A stretch of 64,000 bases of DNA, from positions 806,001-870,000 of the forward strand of contig NZ_JAMSHT010000001.1 in assembly GCF_023805295.1 (NCBI RefSeq), in the 5' to 3' direction. Each line of letters starts with the position of its first letter. Positions within the stretch are counted from its first letter, which is position 1. Origin of the DNA: Sphingomicrobium sediminis (GTDB taxonomy: Bacteria; Pseudomonadota; Alphaproteobacteria; Sphingomonadales; Sphingomonadaceae). Made by a program: the position numbers and the translations under genes. Under the pieces are notes generated by a model, which saw nothing but the letters and a program-made list of their open reading frames with translations, made no database searches and was not told the origin of the DNA. Positions 31,166 to 41,531 of the stretch are shown piece after piece.

Positions 31166-33304
31166 CTAGCGAGGCGCAAAATCCCAAGGATACTGCGCGA
31201 CCTCTTCGGCCACAGTGACCACGTCCGGTCGTTCGCCGAGCCTGATCGAGACACCGCCTGTCTCCTCCAATTTGCGTCGGTCGAGTTTGAGCCAGCGCGG
31301 TTGGCACCCGTCCGGAAGCCAGCGTTCCGACACCACGATGTCAGCCTGGGCGCAGGCCTCGACCAATGGCACCCAAGCTATGAGATCGCGCGATCTCGTG
31401 GCGAGCAATCGCCATTGCCGCCCATCGCGTTCGATGATCGCCAGGCAGGCGTCGCGATTGCACCGGGCGAAACGGGACGTATCGAGTGGCCCAGCCTCGC
31501 CATCGAACCCCGCACTCTCGCTCAGGACATCGCGGATGAAGTCCCCTGCACGCGCCCGCAGCAGGAAGGGCGTGCCGTCCTCGTCAATGATCGCAAGATA
31601 GCGACCGTCACCAGTGACGAGAATGTCGGGCCGGGGCGCGATTGCAGCGGCGCCGAGCCCCAAAACGATGCCGATTAGCCCTGCGTAGCGCATGGGATGG
31701 CGCCACAGGCAGAGCCACAGCATGCCGAACACGCAGGCCGCAAAAGCCCAACCGGGCATGGTTGGCACCATCGCCACCGCGCCCTTCGCATTCGCAACGC
31801 CGTGGGCCAGCGCAAGCAGGCCGTCGACGGTGATGCCGACGATCCACCAGAAAGGCGCGCCGAGCCCGACAAAATCGAACAGGATTGCAAGCCCCATGGC
31901 CGGCATGATGACGAAGGTGGTGAGCGGAATAGCGATGAGATTGGCGGCAACGCCGTAGAGTCCCGCTTTGTGAAAATGAAACAGCGCGAACGGGATCAGC
32001 GCCAGCTCGACCGCCAAGCCCGTCAGCAATAGCGCAAGGAACCCGCGTCCCAAGCGCCTGAGCCAGCTTTCCTCGCGGGGCCCGATCAGCTTGCGAATTG
32101 CAGGATGGGCATGAAGCGCGATGATCGCCGTCACGGCGGCAAAACTCAGCTGGAAGCTCGCGCCCGCCAGCGCTTCGGGCCGCACCAACATGATGATCGC
32201 CGCGCCGACTGCGACCAGTCTCAGGCTCAATGCATCACGCCCCAGCGCCAAACCAAGCAAGACCAGCAACGCAGCGATACAGGCCCGCACGGTCGGCACC
32301 TGCATGCCCGTGAGCAATGTATAGCCGACCCCAGCCAACGCCCCGACAGCTGCCGACACGATAACCAAATTTGTCCGCAAGGCGAGTTTGGGCGACAATG
32401 CCAGCAACTTGAGCGCCAGCACCATTGTCCCGCCGACGACCGCAGCGATATGCAGGCCGGACACGGCAAGCAAATGCGCGAGCCCGGACCGCCGCATCGC
32501 CTCCGCATCCTCATCCGACACCGCATTCTTGTCGCCCGTGGCGAGCGCGGTGACGATCCCGTCGCCTGTCCCCGGCAATCGCTCGCGGACATGCGCCCCG
32601 AGCGAAGCGCGCACCTTCGACAGACCGCCGGCGCCCGCAGGCTCCAATATCTCGACATTGCCCAATGCCGTGCCGACGCCACCGATGCGGCGGAACCAGG
32701 CATCGCGCGCAAAATCATATCCACCCGGAAGCGCCCGTGCGGGCGGCGGCACGAGCCGCGCCCGAACCCGCAACCGCGCACCCTCGCCCATTTTCGGATC
32801 ATATTGCGCTTCCCTAAGCGACACGCGCAATTTGTCGGGGAGCGACGCCCCTTGATCAGGCGTCAGCGTCAGCCGCCATTTGCCGCGCGCCACCAATGGC
32901 TCGACCTTCGTCACCTCGGCGTCGAATGTCTCGATCGTGACCCGCTCGATCCGCTCGTGCGCGACCGTCTCGCTACGCAGCCAGATCCACCCGCAACCAA
33001 GCGCCAAGGCAAGGCCGATCCCCATCGAAAGATTACCGATACGGCCGCCCGCCGCGCTCCCCGCCGCAGTCAATCCGAAGCCCATCGTCATCACGCCGAC
33101 CCAGGCGCGAGCGTCCGGCAAAGCGAACCATGCGGCTATTCCGCACCCGAAGGCGACGACCACCCATAGGGGAAGCTGCGTCCGCTCGGCTTCGAGCAAC
33201 GCTTCCAGGCTCTTGCGTACGCGCCCCAGCGCCGATACGAGGCCGCCGAGCCGACCCGGTAGCGACAGGGTGCCCACTCTGATAGGGCGACCCCAGCCAT
33301 CCAT
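31166..33304 (-). CDS. comEC: ComEC/Rec2 competence channel protein
   Basis: A 712-residue polytopic membrane protein that in competent bacteria passes single-stranded DNA into the cytoplasm. It has the N-terminal DUF4131-like region (residues 40-200), the Competence domain with SGLAHLLAVSGLHIAAVVGG and several further helices, then a soluble C-terminal part. That tail lacks the HxHxDH metallo-beta-lactamase signature of longer ComEC proteins. The start is uncertain: ATG 33304 is used, leaving 26 bases to the divergent gltX; the frame stays open up to 33340. Confidence 0.85.
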   Translation of the reverse strand: MDGWGRPIRVGTLSLPGRLGGLVSALGRVRKSLEALLEAERTQLPLWVVVAFGCGIAAWFALPDARAWVGVMTMGFGLTAAGSAAGGRIGNLSMGIGLALALGCGWIWLRSETVAHERIERVTIETFDAEVTKVEPLVARGKWRLTLTPDQGASLPDKLRVSLREAQYDPKMGEGARLRVRARLVPPPARALPGGYDFARDAWFRRIGGVGTALGNVEILEPAGAGGLSKVRASLGAHVRERLPGTGDGIVTALATGDKNAVSDEDAEAMRRSGLAHLLAVSGLHIAAVVGGTMVLALKLLALSPKLALRTNLVIVSAAVGALAGVGYTLLTGMQVPTVRACIAALLVLLGLALGRDALSLRLVAVGAAIIMLVRPEALAGASFQLSFAAVTAIIALHAHPAIRKLIGPREESWLRRLGRGFLALLLTGLAVELALIPFALFHFHKAGLYGVAANLIAIPLTTFVIMPAMGLAILFDFVGLGAPFWWIVGITVDGLLALAHGVANAKGAVAMVPTMPGWAFAACVFGMLWLCLWRHPMRYAGLIGIVLGLGAAAIAPRPDILVTGDGRYLAIIDEDGTPFLLRARAGDFIRDVLSESAGFDGEAGPLDTSRFARCNRDACLAIIERDGRQWRLLATRSRDLIAWVPLVEACAQADIVVSERWLPDGCQPRWLKLDRRKLEETGGVSIRLGERPDVVTVAEEVAQYPWDFAPR

Positions 33305-33330
33305 GGTCCCAACCCAAGAGGAAAAGCCGC

Positions 33331-34743
33331 GTGAGCGCAAGCGAAACCCAAGTCGTCACCCGATTTGCCCCGAGCCCGACGGGCTACCTGCACATTGGCG
33401 GGGCCCGCACGGCCCTGTTCAACTATCTGTTCGCCAAGGCGAATGGCGGCAAATATCTCGTCCGCATCGAGGATACCGACAAGAAGCGTTCGACCCCTGA
33501 AGCGATCGACGCGATCCACGACGGGCTCGACTGGCTCGGCCTGTTGGGCGACGAGGAACCGGTTTTCCAGTCGCAGCGCGCGGAGCGTCACGCCGAGGTC
33601 GCGCAGGCGTTGCTCGACAAGGGCGCGGCCTACAAATGCTATCTCACCCCCGAAGAGCTGAAGGAACGCCGCGAGGCCGCACAGGCCACGAAGAAACCCT
33701 TCCGTCTCAACAGCGAATGGCGCGACTGCCAACCCGGCCCCGACCAGGAAGGCCAGCCTTTCGTCGTCCGCCTCAAAACGCCCAATGTGGGCGAGACTGT
33801 CATCGAGGATATGGTCCAGGGCCGGATCGCGGTGAAGAATGAGGAGATTGACGACTTCATCCTGCTGCGCTCGGACGGAACGCCAACCTACATGCTCGCC
33901 GTCGTGGTCGACGATCATGACATGGGCGTCACCCACATCCTGCGCGGCGACGACCATCTCAACAACGCCTTCCGCCAGCTGCCGCTCGTCAAGGCAATGG
34001 GCTGGCCCGAACCCAAATATGGTCACGTCCCGCTGATCCACGGTGCCGACGGTGCCAAGCTGTCCAAGCGCCATGGCGCCTTGGGTGTCGACGCCTATCG
34101 CGACGAGATGGGCCTGCTCCCCGAAGCCGTTTTCAACTACCTCCTCCGCCTTGGCTGGGGCCATGGCGACGAGGAAATCATCAGCCGCGAACGCGCCGTC
34201 GAGATTTTCAGTGCCGAAGGCATCGGCAAGAGCCCGTCGCGCTTCGACACCAAGAAGCTCCTGAACCTCAACGGCCATTATATCCGCGAAGCCGACGACA
34301 GCCGTCTCGCCGACCTGACTGCAGCCGAAGCCGGTGCGACGTCGGAGGATGACAAGGCACTGCTCGTCAAGGCCATGCCCGAACTGAAGGCGCGCGCCCG
34401 TGACCTGCACGAACTGGCCGCCGGCGCGACCTTCCTGTTCAAGACGCGCCCCCTCGAAATGGAGGAAAAAGCCGCCTCCTTGCTCGATGACGATGCCCGC
34501 AAACTTCTCGCCACCGCGCATGCAGCCTTGTCGGCGCTCGACCGTTGGGAAATCGAAGTGCTGGATACGGCTATTCGCGAGGTTGCAGAGCAGCATGATT
34601 TGAAGCTAGGGAAGCTCGCGCAACCGCTGCGCGCTGCGCTAACGGGCAGCAACACATCCCCGGGCATCTTCGACGTCCTCGTCCTGTTGGGTCGCGAAGA
34701 AAGCCTCGCACGCATTGCCGATCAGATGACGGAGCCGAATTGA
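33331..34743 (+). CDS. gltX: Glutamyl-tRNA synthetase
   Basis: Charges tRNA-Glu (and possibly tRNA-Gln). The 470-residue class I enzyme starts with GTG and has the HIGG form of the HIGH motif in [29 protein letters not shown], and KLSKRHGA as the KMSKS equivalent. The helical anticodon-binding domain occupies about residues 320-470. The citrate synthase ATG overlaps its stop (TGATG). Confidence 0.97.
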   Translation: MSASETQVVTRFAPSPTGYLHIGGARTALFNYLFAKANGGKYLVRIEDTDKKRSTPEAIDAIHDGLDWLGLLGDEEPVFQSQRAERHAEVAQALLDKGAAYKCYLTPEELKERREAAQATKKPFRLNSEWRDCQPGPDQEGQPFVVRLKTPNVGETVIEDMVQGRIAVKNEEIDDFILLRSDGTPTYMLAVVVDDHDMGVTHILRGDDHLNNAFRQLPLVKAMGWPEPKYGHVPLIHGADGAKLSKRHGALGVDAYRDEMGLLPEAVFNYLLRLGWGHGDEEIISRERAVEIFSAEGIGKSPSRFDTKKLLNLNGHYIREADDSRLADLTAAEAGATSEDDKALLVKAMPELKARARDLHELAAGATFLFKTRPLEMEEKAASLLDDDARKLLATAHAALSALDRWEIEVLDTAIREVAEQHDLKLGKLAQPLRAALTGSNTSPGIFDVLVLLGREESLARIADQMTEPN

Positions 34744-36029
34744 TGAACGACAAGACCGCAACCCTGAATGCCAATGGCCAGGAAACCGAATTTTCGGTCC
34801 TCCCCGGTTCGGTCGGCCCCGAGGTCGTCGACATCCGCAAAATGTACGGCCAGACCGGCATGTTCACCTACGATCCCGGCTTCACCTCGACGGCCAGCTG
34901 CCAGAGCGCGATCACCTATATCGATGGCGGCGAAGGCATCCTGCTGCACCGCGGCTATCCGATCGACCAGCTGGCCGAGAAAGCGCGCTTCCTCGAAGTC
35001 GCCTATCTCCTCCTCCACGGCGATCTGCCCAAGCAGGACGAGTTCGAAGAGTTCCGCCACAACATCACCTATCACACGATGGTGCATGAGCAGCTGGCGC
35101 AGTTCTTCCGCGGGTTCCGCCGCGACGCGCACCCGATGGCGGTCATGACCGGCGTGGTCGGCGCATTGAGCGCCTTCTACCACGATTCGACCGACATCAC
35201 CGATCCGCAGCAGCGCCTGATCGCTTCGCACCGCCTGATCGCCAAGATGCCGACGATTGCTGCCATGGCCTACAAATATTCGGTTGGTCAGCCGTTCGTC
35301 TATCCGCGCAACGACCTCAGCTATACCGGCAACTTCCTCAACATGACCTTCTCGGTCCCGGCCGAGGAATATGAGGTCAATCCGATCATCGAAAATGCGA
35401 TGCGTCGCATCTTCATCCTGCACGCCGATCACGAGCAGAATGCTTCGACCTCGACCGTGCGTCTTGCTGGCTCGTCGGGCGCCAACCCGTTCGCCTGTAT
35501 CGCATCGGGCATCGCCTGCCTGTGGGGCCCCGCCCATGGCGGCGCCAACGAGGCTGCGCTGAACATGCTGCGCGAGATTGGCGAGAGCAAGAACGTCAAG
35601 CAGTATGTCGACCGCGCCAAGGACAAGAACGACCCGTTCCGCCTGATGGGCTTCGGTCACCGCGTCTACAAGAATTACGATCCGCGCGCGAAGGTCATGC
35701 AGCAGACCGCCGAGGAAGTGCTCAAGGAACTGAACATTTCCGATCCGGTCCTCGATGTCGCCCGCGAGCTCGAGCATATCGCGCTCAACGACGACTATTT
35801 CATCGAGAAGAAGCTGTACCCGAACGTCGATTTCTATTCGGGCATCATCCTCTCGGCGATCGGCTTCCCGACCGAGATGTTCACCGCCCTCTTCGCACTT
35901 GCCCGCACCACCGGTTGGGTCGCGCAGTGGAACGAGATGATCTCGGATCCCGAGCAGAAGATCGGTCGTCCGCGCCAGCTCTATGTCGGCGCGACGCAGC
36001 GTGACTACGTCCCGCTCGAAGACCGCTAG
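34743..36029 (+). CDS. gltA: Citrate synthase
   Basis: Condenses acetyl-CoA and oxaloacetate, first step of the TCA cycle. The 428-residue type II enzyme has the catalytic histidines in [13 protein letters not shown] and [13 protein letters not shown] and the usual late Asp region. An in-frame TTG lies directly before the ATG at 34743; ATG is preferred. Coupled to gltX. Its stop shares CTAG at 36026-36029 with the convergent kinase-like gene. Confidence 0.97.
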   Translation: MNDKTATLNANGQETEFSVLPGSVGPEVVDIRKMYGQTGMFTYDPGFTSTASCQSAITYIDGGEGILLHRGYPIDQLAEKARFLEVAYLLLHGDLPKQDEFEEFRHNITYHTMVHEQLAQFFRGFRRDAHPMAVMTGVVGALSAFYHDSTDITDPQQRLIASHRLIAKMPTIAAMAYKYSVGQPFVYPRNDLSYTGNFLNMTFSVPAEEYEVNPIIENAMRRIFILHADHEQNASTSTVRLAGSSGANPFACIASGIACLWGPAHGGANEAALNMLREIGESKNVKQYVDRAKDKNDPFRLMGFGHRVYKNYDPRAKVMQQTAEEVLKELNISDPVLDVARELEHIALNDDYFIEKKLYPNVDFYSGIILSAIGFPTEMFTALFALARTTGWVAQWNEMISDPEQKIGRPRQLYVGATQRDYVPLEDR

Positions 36030-37333
36030 GCTTTCGGCAATTTCAGGGTAAAGCGCGCGCCTTCGCCGGCCGCGCTTTCCAGCAGGATGTCGCCGCCCAT
36101 CGAGCGGGCGAGCCGGCGCGAAATGGCCAGGCCCAGCCCGGCATTGTCGCTGCTTGTCTCGCCAAGGCGCTCGTAACGCTCGAAAATCTTGTTCTGGTCG
36201 GCGCGGGCAATGCCCGGTCCTTGGTCAGCGATGGTGACAAAAGCCCATTGCGCATCCTCGTCGAAGACGATCGCGACGGTCCCGCCATCGGGACTGTGGC
36301 GGATGGCGTTGCCGAGGATGTTGACGAGCACCTGCAAGATGGCGCGCGCTTCGCCCACGGCCGACTTGGTCGGCTCGTCTTCGTCCAGCTCGAAATCGAC
36401 CCCGGCGCGCAGCGCATCGCCGCCCGCCATCGAGGTCGCTTCCTTGGCCAGGCTGACGAGATCGACGATGCCTTTGTCGGGCTGCACTTTCTGGCTCATC
36501 GAGCGGATGACCGACAGCAGGTGGCGCCCTGCCGTGGCGATATCGCCGGCATAATTGGCATAGTCGGAGCGCAGCGGCCCGTCGGAGCGATCGACGATCT
36601 GGTCGGCCGCCTCGATAATCCGGTTTAGCGGCGATCGTAGCGTATCGTTCAGCGATTCCGGTTTTGCCTCTGCCGGCGCATCGCTGTTCAGGATCGTCAT
36701 GACGAAGCCCTTGAGCTCGCCCTCATCATCCAGTTCCGGCTCGCCCGAGAAGGCGAAACGAAAGTCGGCCGAGCGCACGACACCACGTTGGCGCGAAAAG
36801 GCCTCCCCTCGCGCGATAGCGTCGAGAAACGGGATCGTGCCGTCCTTGTTTGGTAGCATCGTCACCAGGTCGGTGAGCGGGCGCGGCAATATATCGAGGT
36901 CGACCCCGAAACGCTGCGCAACGGCCGGCGGCACGTCGACCAGGCGAGCGCGATGATCGACCTTGAAGACATTTGCGGTCGGTTCTTCGGCGCCGGTGAA
37001 GCGGGCCAGCCCACGCGGCCGCGCCGTCCATTGTTCGATCTGGATCGCCACACCGCCATTGTCGGGCGCGACATGGACGCGCAGCTCGAAATCCTGTTCT
37101 TCGCTTGCCGCGATGATGGAACGGCGCAGGCCCGTCTGGCGCTTCAATGCCTCGCGCGTCACGGCGGCCAGTTGCGGGATGGCAAGCGGGTCTCCAAGGG
37201 CGCGTCCGGCTGCCGCCTGAAGCGCATATAGCGCATCGTCGGCCGCAACCAAGCGACCGTCGGCATCCACCGCGCCGCACACCGGAAGGGTGACGGCTTC
37301 GACCTGGATCTCTCCATTCATGGTCGTCACCAT
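36026..37333 (-). CDS. Histidine-kinase-like protein lacking the phosphoacceptor histidine
   Basis: A 435-residue soluble protein. Two PAS-like sensing regions (about residues 15-105 and 120-215) precede a dimerisation helix and an apparently complete HATPase domain: N-box [14 protein letters not shown]1 ADQGPGIA and G2 [13 protein letters not shown]. In the dimerisation helix the sequence reads [13 protein letters not shown] where a HisKA would read HELRTPLN; Asp230 occupies the His position. No response regulator is adjacent. The start is uncertain (ATG 37333 or 37321). It could be a pseudokinase or could act through a non-canonical residue. Confidence 0.78.
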   Translation of the reverse strand: MVTTMNGEIQVEAVTLPVCGAVDADGRLVAADDALYALQAAAGRALGDPLAIPQLAAVTREALKRQTGLRRSIIAASEEQDFELRVHVAPDNGGVAIQIEQWTARPRGLARFTGAEEPTANVFKVDHRARLVDVPPAVAQRFGVDLDILPRPLTDLVTMLPNKDGTIPFLDAIARGEAFSRQRGVVRSADFRFAFSGEPELDDEGELKGFVMTILNSDAPAEAKPESLNDTLRSPLNRIIEAADQIVDRSDGPLRSDYANYAGDIATAGRHLLSVIRSMSQKVQPDKGIVDLVSLAKEATSMAGGDALRAGVDFELDEDEPTKSAVGEARAILQVLVNILGNAIRHSPDGGTVAIVFDEDAQWAFVTIADQGPGIARADQNKIFERYERLGETSSDNAGLGLAISRRLARSMGGDILLESAAGEGARFTLKLPKA

Positions 37334-37357
37334 AGCGCGAAGAGGGTTAACGCCCCG

Positions 37358-38527
37358 TCAACCGGATCGCCAGTGGACGAGGATGAAGGACAGCGCCGCA
37401 TAAAGCGCCAATCCCGCAAAAGCGGCAAAAAGCTGGCCGACAATGGCCGCAATTGCGACGATTGCCAGAGCGGGTCGCCAATGAAACAGCCATAAGCCCC
37501 ATCGCTCACCGACCGGCCGGCGCACTCGCTCGATCCGTAGTGAACGGGCAAAAATCACCAACGCTGCGCCCAGCATCGCAATCGGCCACCCCCAGGTCGG
37601 CCACAGATACCAACCTGCACTGATCGCGAGGATCAGGCAGGCAATCTGCCGCAGACGATGGAAGATGGGCTCCTGTCCGCGAAGCCAGCGCCGTGCGACC
37701 TGCCGCCCGACCAGATCGGGCAGCAAGGCGAGGATGAGCGCGACTGCTGCCCAATAGTGCCATCCCGCTGCCAAGGTCGCAGCACCAGCAAAGATCGCCG
37801 TCAGGCCGACCAGATGCCATCCGCGGGGCGGGAATTTCCAGCCTGCCGCCTGCTCCACCAGCATGTCCTCGAGCGGCGCCAGCACGAACCGGCTCAGCCA
37901 ATCCCTGCGCTCCGACCGCGCCGCGACCCGCAGGCGCTCGGCATGAGGCGCCGTATCCGCAGCCGTCTCAACCCGGAGCGGCGTCTGGCCACCGATTTCG
38001 TCGAGCGCGACCATGTCGGCCTTTGCCTGCACGAGACGGCGCAGCAAGGTGGAGACGAGGTCCCAATCGCCGACCATCGCCGCGGTCGCGCCGAGCGTGC
38101 CGCCATCGGCCAACGCCAGCCCCGCCCAGCGCCGTTCCAGGTCGATCCGCTCGAAGTCGTCATGCTTCCCATCATCGGGAATGTAGAGAATGGTCGATGC
38201 ATCGCGCGCAGCGAGATCGGAAAGCTGGTCGGGCTCTGGCACGATGCCGTCGCCCACAAGCAGGATCCGGTCCTCGCTCGAGAAGCGTGCCGCTGCCTCG
38301 GCGCCGTCATCGGCGAGAACGACCGGAAATCCCTCGCCCCGCAGGTTCGCAACGACCCGTTCGAGATCCGGGTCGGGGACTTCGGGATAGATGACGATCG
38401 GCATCGCGCCCTGGGCTGCAAGGAGGCGTACCTGCATGTCGATGAGTGGGCGACCGCCTAGCGGCACCAAGGCATGCCGACCATCCGCTCCCTCGCCATT
38501 CGCCCCGATCAGCGCGCCAAGCGCCAT
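37358..38527 (-). CDS. Membrane protein with nucleotidyltransferase-like N-terminus
   Basis: A 389-residue protein. The first 190 residues resemble a sugar-nucleotide transferase fold: HALVPLGGRPLIDMQVRLL, then strands with IVIYPE and DRILLVGDGIV. The second half has about five hydrophobic helices (for example HWRPALAIVAIAAIVGQLFA). This layout recalls bifunctional NTP transferase/CDP-alcohol phosphotransferases of phospholipid synthesis, but I cannot find an intact DGxxAR...GxxxDxxxD motif; LPDLVGRQVARRWLRG is at most a degenerate remnant. Function unknown. The ATG at 38527 follows GGGGACGAGG. Confidence 0.6.
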   Translation of the reverse strand: MALGALIGANGEGADGRHALVPLGGRPLIDMQVRLLAAQGAMPIVIYPEVPDPDLERVVANLRGEGFPVVLADDGAEAAARFSSEDRILLVGDGIVPEPDQLSDLAARDASTILYIPDDGKHDDFERIDLERRWAGLALADGGTLGATAAMVGDWDLVSTLLRRLVQAKADMVALDEIGGQTPLRVETAADTAPHAERLRVAARSERRDWLSRFVLAPLEDMLVEQAAGWKFPPRGWHLVGLTAIFAGAATLAAGWHYWAAVALILALLPDLVGRQVARRWLRGQEPIFHRLRQIACLILAISAGWYLWPTWGWPIAMLGAALVIFARSLRIERVRRPVGERWGLWLFHWRPALAIVAIAAIVGQLFAAFAGLALYAALSFILVHWRSG

Positions 38528-38660
38528 GCCCTCGTCCCCTTTGCTTGCTCTCCACATCTCTTTTGCCGCGCATCCCCTTCCCTCGCCAGACCACGAATCG
38601 GCCCCCACAAAGAAATCTTTGCGCTTTCATGCGCGCGGCTAGGATTGTAGCTTGCCCCGC

Positions 38661-41258
38661 ATGAGTGGACATCCTTTGCGCGGAAATCTTGGCGGTCGCG
38701 GCGGCGGCAGTGGTGACGGTAATGACGGCGACGGCGACGCGCCCAAGAAGAAGCCCGTCATCATCGGCGGCAAGCAGCCGGTCATCAAGCGTACGGCGAG
38801 CGCCGAGGACGACCATCCGCTCGCCCCCAATCTGCGCGGCAGTAGCGAAAGCGAGGAAGCCGCCGAGGAGGCGCCGTTCGAACTCGAATCCGACATGCAG
38901 GTCGAGAATGACGAGACGCCGGTAGAGGTCGAAGAGGCCAGCACGGACGACGACATGTCGTTCGACGAAACGCCCGAAGCGGAACCTGAGCCCGAACCGG
39001 CCTACGAACCGGAGCCGGAGCCTGTTTACGAAGAAGCCGCGTCCGATTCTCAGGAATGGGTCTATGAGCCTACCGAAGACGTCCCGGCTTCGCCCGGCGG
39101 ACGCAAGGTGCTCGCCGCTTTGCTCTCCATCCTCAGCCTCGCTTGGCTCGGCTATGCTGGCTGGTCCGCTGGCCGCGCCCTGTCTTCGACTTCGCTCCTG
39201 AGCCCCGACATTGCCATCTGGGTCGCGGTCGCCTGCGCGCCTCTCGCCCTGTTCGCGCTGGTCTGGATGATGTTCGGGCGCACCCGCCGCAAGGAAGCCG
39301 AAGCCTTCACCCACCAGGTCGCGCTGATGCGCGCCGAGGCCGACGCCCTCACCCATCGCCTCTTCATGATGAGCGACAATCTCGGCCAGAATCGCAGTCG
39401 CCTTGGCGAGTTGGCGGGCGAGCTTGAAGGTCGCGCCGACCAGGCCGCCGAACGGCTGCGCGCAATCGGTGTCGATCTCGAATCCGGCGCCGAGAGGCTC
39501 GCCCATCACGGCTCTAGCCTCGATGCCACCGCCTCGTCGGCGCGCGCAGACATGGCGGCTTTGCTCGAAGCGATGCCTGAGGCCGAAGAGAAGCTCGGCA
39601 GCCTCAGTGCTTCGCTCCAGGGCGCCAGCAGCAGCGTCGTTGAAGATACACAAAAGCTCGAATCCGCCATTGCCAGCCTCGGCGCCCGCGCCAATGAGAG
39701 CGAAACGCGGATGCGCGAGGCCGGCGAAGGCCTCAACCAGCAACTGACCGCGCTCGACGCCGCTGGCGAAAAGGCGCTTGGCAAGATCGACCAGGCCAAT
39801 CGCACCACCGGCGACCTCGTCGACAGCCTGCTGGCGCGCACTGCGGCCTCCTTGGAAGAAATCCGCAACGGTATCTCGACTCAGAGCCAAGCCATCGACG
39901 CGCTGATCAATCGCGCCCAGTCCGGCATCGACCAGACCGGCTCCGGCGCCGCGGCACAATTGTCGGCGCGCATCACCGAGGCCGATGGCGCCCTCACCAA
40001 GCTTGGCGAGCGGATCAGTGAGCATGACGAGCGCGCCCGCGTCATGATCGCCGATATCGACAGCGGCATTGGCGTCCTTGAAGAACGCTTCGGCAAACTC
40101 GCCGAGGATGGCGACAGCCGAGCCCAGACAATCGCCGCAAGCCTGCAAGTCGTGCGCGACCAGATTGCGGCGACCAATGCCGAGAGCAGCGCGCAGGACA
40201 ATATGGTCGAAGCGCTCTCGACCCGGACGCAGGGCATTCGCGAAACGCTGACCGGCCTGTCGCACTTCCTCAACCAGCAGCTTGCCGGTGACATTGGCGG
40301 CGCGCAGGACGCGCTCGACCGCCTGACCAGCGCCAGCGATCGTATCGGCCCGGTCATCACGACCGTGCGCGACCAAGCCGTCGAGGCGGGCGAAAAAGTG
40401 GAAGGCACGGCGAGCCGTATCGAATCAAGCCGCGAGACGCTGGCGACGCTCATGGAAGGCCTCGAAGGCGGCGTCGGCGATGCCGAAAAGCGCCTTGCCG
40501 AGCTCCAGCAGAGCATCTCGATCCTCCAGGACGATGCCAAGAGCCTGACGGTGGAAACCGCACCGCAACTGGTCGACGCCATGATGCAGGTGCGCGAGGC
40601 GGGCCAGCGTGCCGCCGAAAATGCCCGTGCCGCGATCGCCGAAGCCATTCCCGAAGGCGCCGCCAGGCTTGGCAAGGAAAGTCGCGAGGCGGTCCAGAAA
40701 GCGGTGGAGGAAGCGATCCTGGCCCAGCTCCAGGAACTGGACGCCGTCTCGACGCGTGCCATCGAGGCTGCGCGCGGCGCCAGCGATCGACTTTCGGCAC
40801 AAATGCTCTCGATCGGTCAGACCGCCTCTGCGCTCGAAGCGCATATGGAAGAGATCAACGAGACCAATCGCGAGACGGAGAGCGAGCGCTTCGCCAGCCA
40901 GGCCGCCCTTCTCATGGAATCGATGAATTCGGCGGCCATCGACGTCGAAAAGGTTCTTTCCAACGAAGTCGACGAAAAGAGCTGGCAGGCCTATCTCAAG
41001 GGCGAGCGCGGCGTTTTCACACGCAAGGCCGTGCGCCTCCTGTCGACCAGCGAGGCCCGCGAATTGGGCAGCGTCTATGACGAAGATGGTGAGTTTCGCA
41101 CCGCGACCAACCGCTTCGTGCATGACTTCGAAGCGATGCTGCGCCGGGTCATGGCCGAACGCGATGGGGCGATGATGGGGGTCACGCTAATGTCGAGCGA
41201 CATGGGCAAGCTCTACGCCGCACTGGCGCAGGTAATCGATCGCAAGGCCGCCCGCTAG
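38661..41258 (+). CDS. Large coiled-coil inner-membrane protein (TipN-like architecture)
   Basis: An 865-residue protein: a Gly/Asp-rich start, an acidic Pro/Glu-rich cytoplasmic segment (residues 60-145, many EPEPEP repeats), two closely spaced transmembrane helices (about 150-172 and 183-205) and some 650 residues of predicted coiled coil rich in Ala, Glu, Ser and Leu, ending in a more compact C-terminal domain (KSWQAYLKGERGVFTRKAVR; RFVHDFEAMLRRVMAE). Size, paired N-terminal helices and long coil resemble Caulobacter TipN, a new-pole marker. This is an architecture match, not a sequence proof. The ATG at 38661 is chosen over a TTG nine bases earlier. Confidence 0.7.
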   Translation: MSGHPLRGNLGGRGGGSGDGNDGDGDAPKKKPVIIGGKQPVIKRTASAEDDHPLAPNLRGSSESEEAAEEAPFELESDMQVENDETPVEVEEASTDDDMSFDETPEAEPEPEPAYEPEPEPVYEEAASDSQEWVYEPTEDVPASPGGRKVLAALLSILSLAWLGYAGWSAGRALSSTSLLSPDIAIWVAVACAPLALFALVWMMFGRTRRKEAEAFTHQVALMRAEADALTHRLFMMSDNLGQNRSRLGELAGELEGRADQAAERLRAIGVDLESGAERLAHHGSSLDATASSARADMAALLEAMPEAEEKLGSLSASLQGASSSVVEDTQKLESAIASLGARANESETRMREAGEGLNQQLTALDAAGEKALGKIDQANRTTGDLVDSLLARTAASLEEIRNGISTQSQAIDALINRAQSGIDQTGSGAAAQLSARITEADGALTKLGERISEHDERARVMIADIDSGIGVLEERFGKLAEDGDSRAQTIAASLQVVRDQIAATNAESSAQDNMVEALSTRTQGIRETLTGLSHFLNQQLAGDIGGAQDALDRLTSASDRIGPVITTVRDQAVEAGEKVEGTASRIESSRETLATLMEGLEGGVGDAEKRLAELQQSISILQDDAKSLTVETAPQLVDAMMQVREAGQRAAENARAAIAEAIPEGAARLGKESREAVQKAVEEAILAQLQELDAVSTRAIEAARGASDRLSAQMLSIGQTASALEAHMEEINETNRETESERFASQAALLMESMNSAAIDVEKVLSNEVDEKSWQAYLKGERGVFTRKAVRLLSTSEARELGSVYDEDGEFRTATNRFVHDFEAMLRRVMAERDGAMMGVTLMSSDMGKLYAALAQVIDRKAAR

Positions 41259-41267
41259 GCGCCTGAC

Positions 41268-41528
41268 TTAGTTATAGAAATCGAGCCACTCGATCCCGAC
41301 CCAACCATAGATGAAGTTGGCGACGTAGAGTGCAGTGACCGGCAGCGCGAAGATCGCGGCGCGTAAGAGGTGCCTGCCTAGCGAGAATTTGTGCGGCGCG
41401 CTCTCGGCCTGGCCGGGGACCAATTCCTCGCCAACTTCCTCGCCCGTCTTCACGCCGAAGGGTAGCATGATGAAGGCGATCGCGACGAAGAACAGGAAGT
41501 AGATGGCGACCATCGATCCGAATTGCAT
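41268..41528 (-). CDS. DUF1467 family small membrane protein
   Basis: An 86-residue protein with two hydrophobic helices (MVAIYFLFFVAIAFIMLPFG and LRAAIFALPVTALYVANFIY) around a short polar loop containing GVKTGEE. DUF1467 proteins follow ribonuclease J in many alphaproteobacteria, and here it starts three bases after the rnj stop. Function unknown. Confidence 0.85.
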   Translation of the reverse strand: MQFGSMVAIYFLFFVAIAFIMLPFGVKTGEEVGEELVPGQAESAPHKFSLGRHLLRAAIFALPVTALYVANFIYGWVGIEWLDFYN

Positions 41529-41531
41529 GGC

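Noticed and set aside
38307..40376. A 689-codon open frame on the minus strand over the coiled-coil gene and the adjacent membrane-protein gene
   Set aside because: It spans two genes on opposite strands and has no domain or plausible start; a composition artefact.
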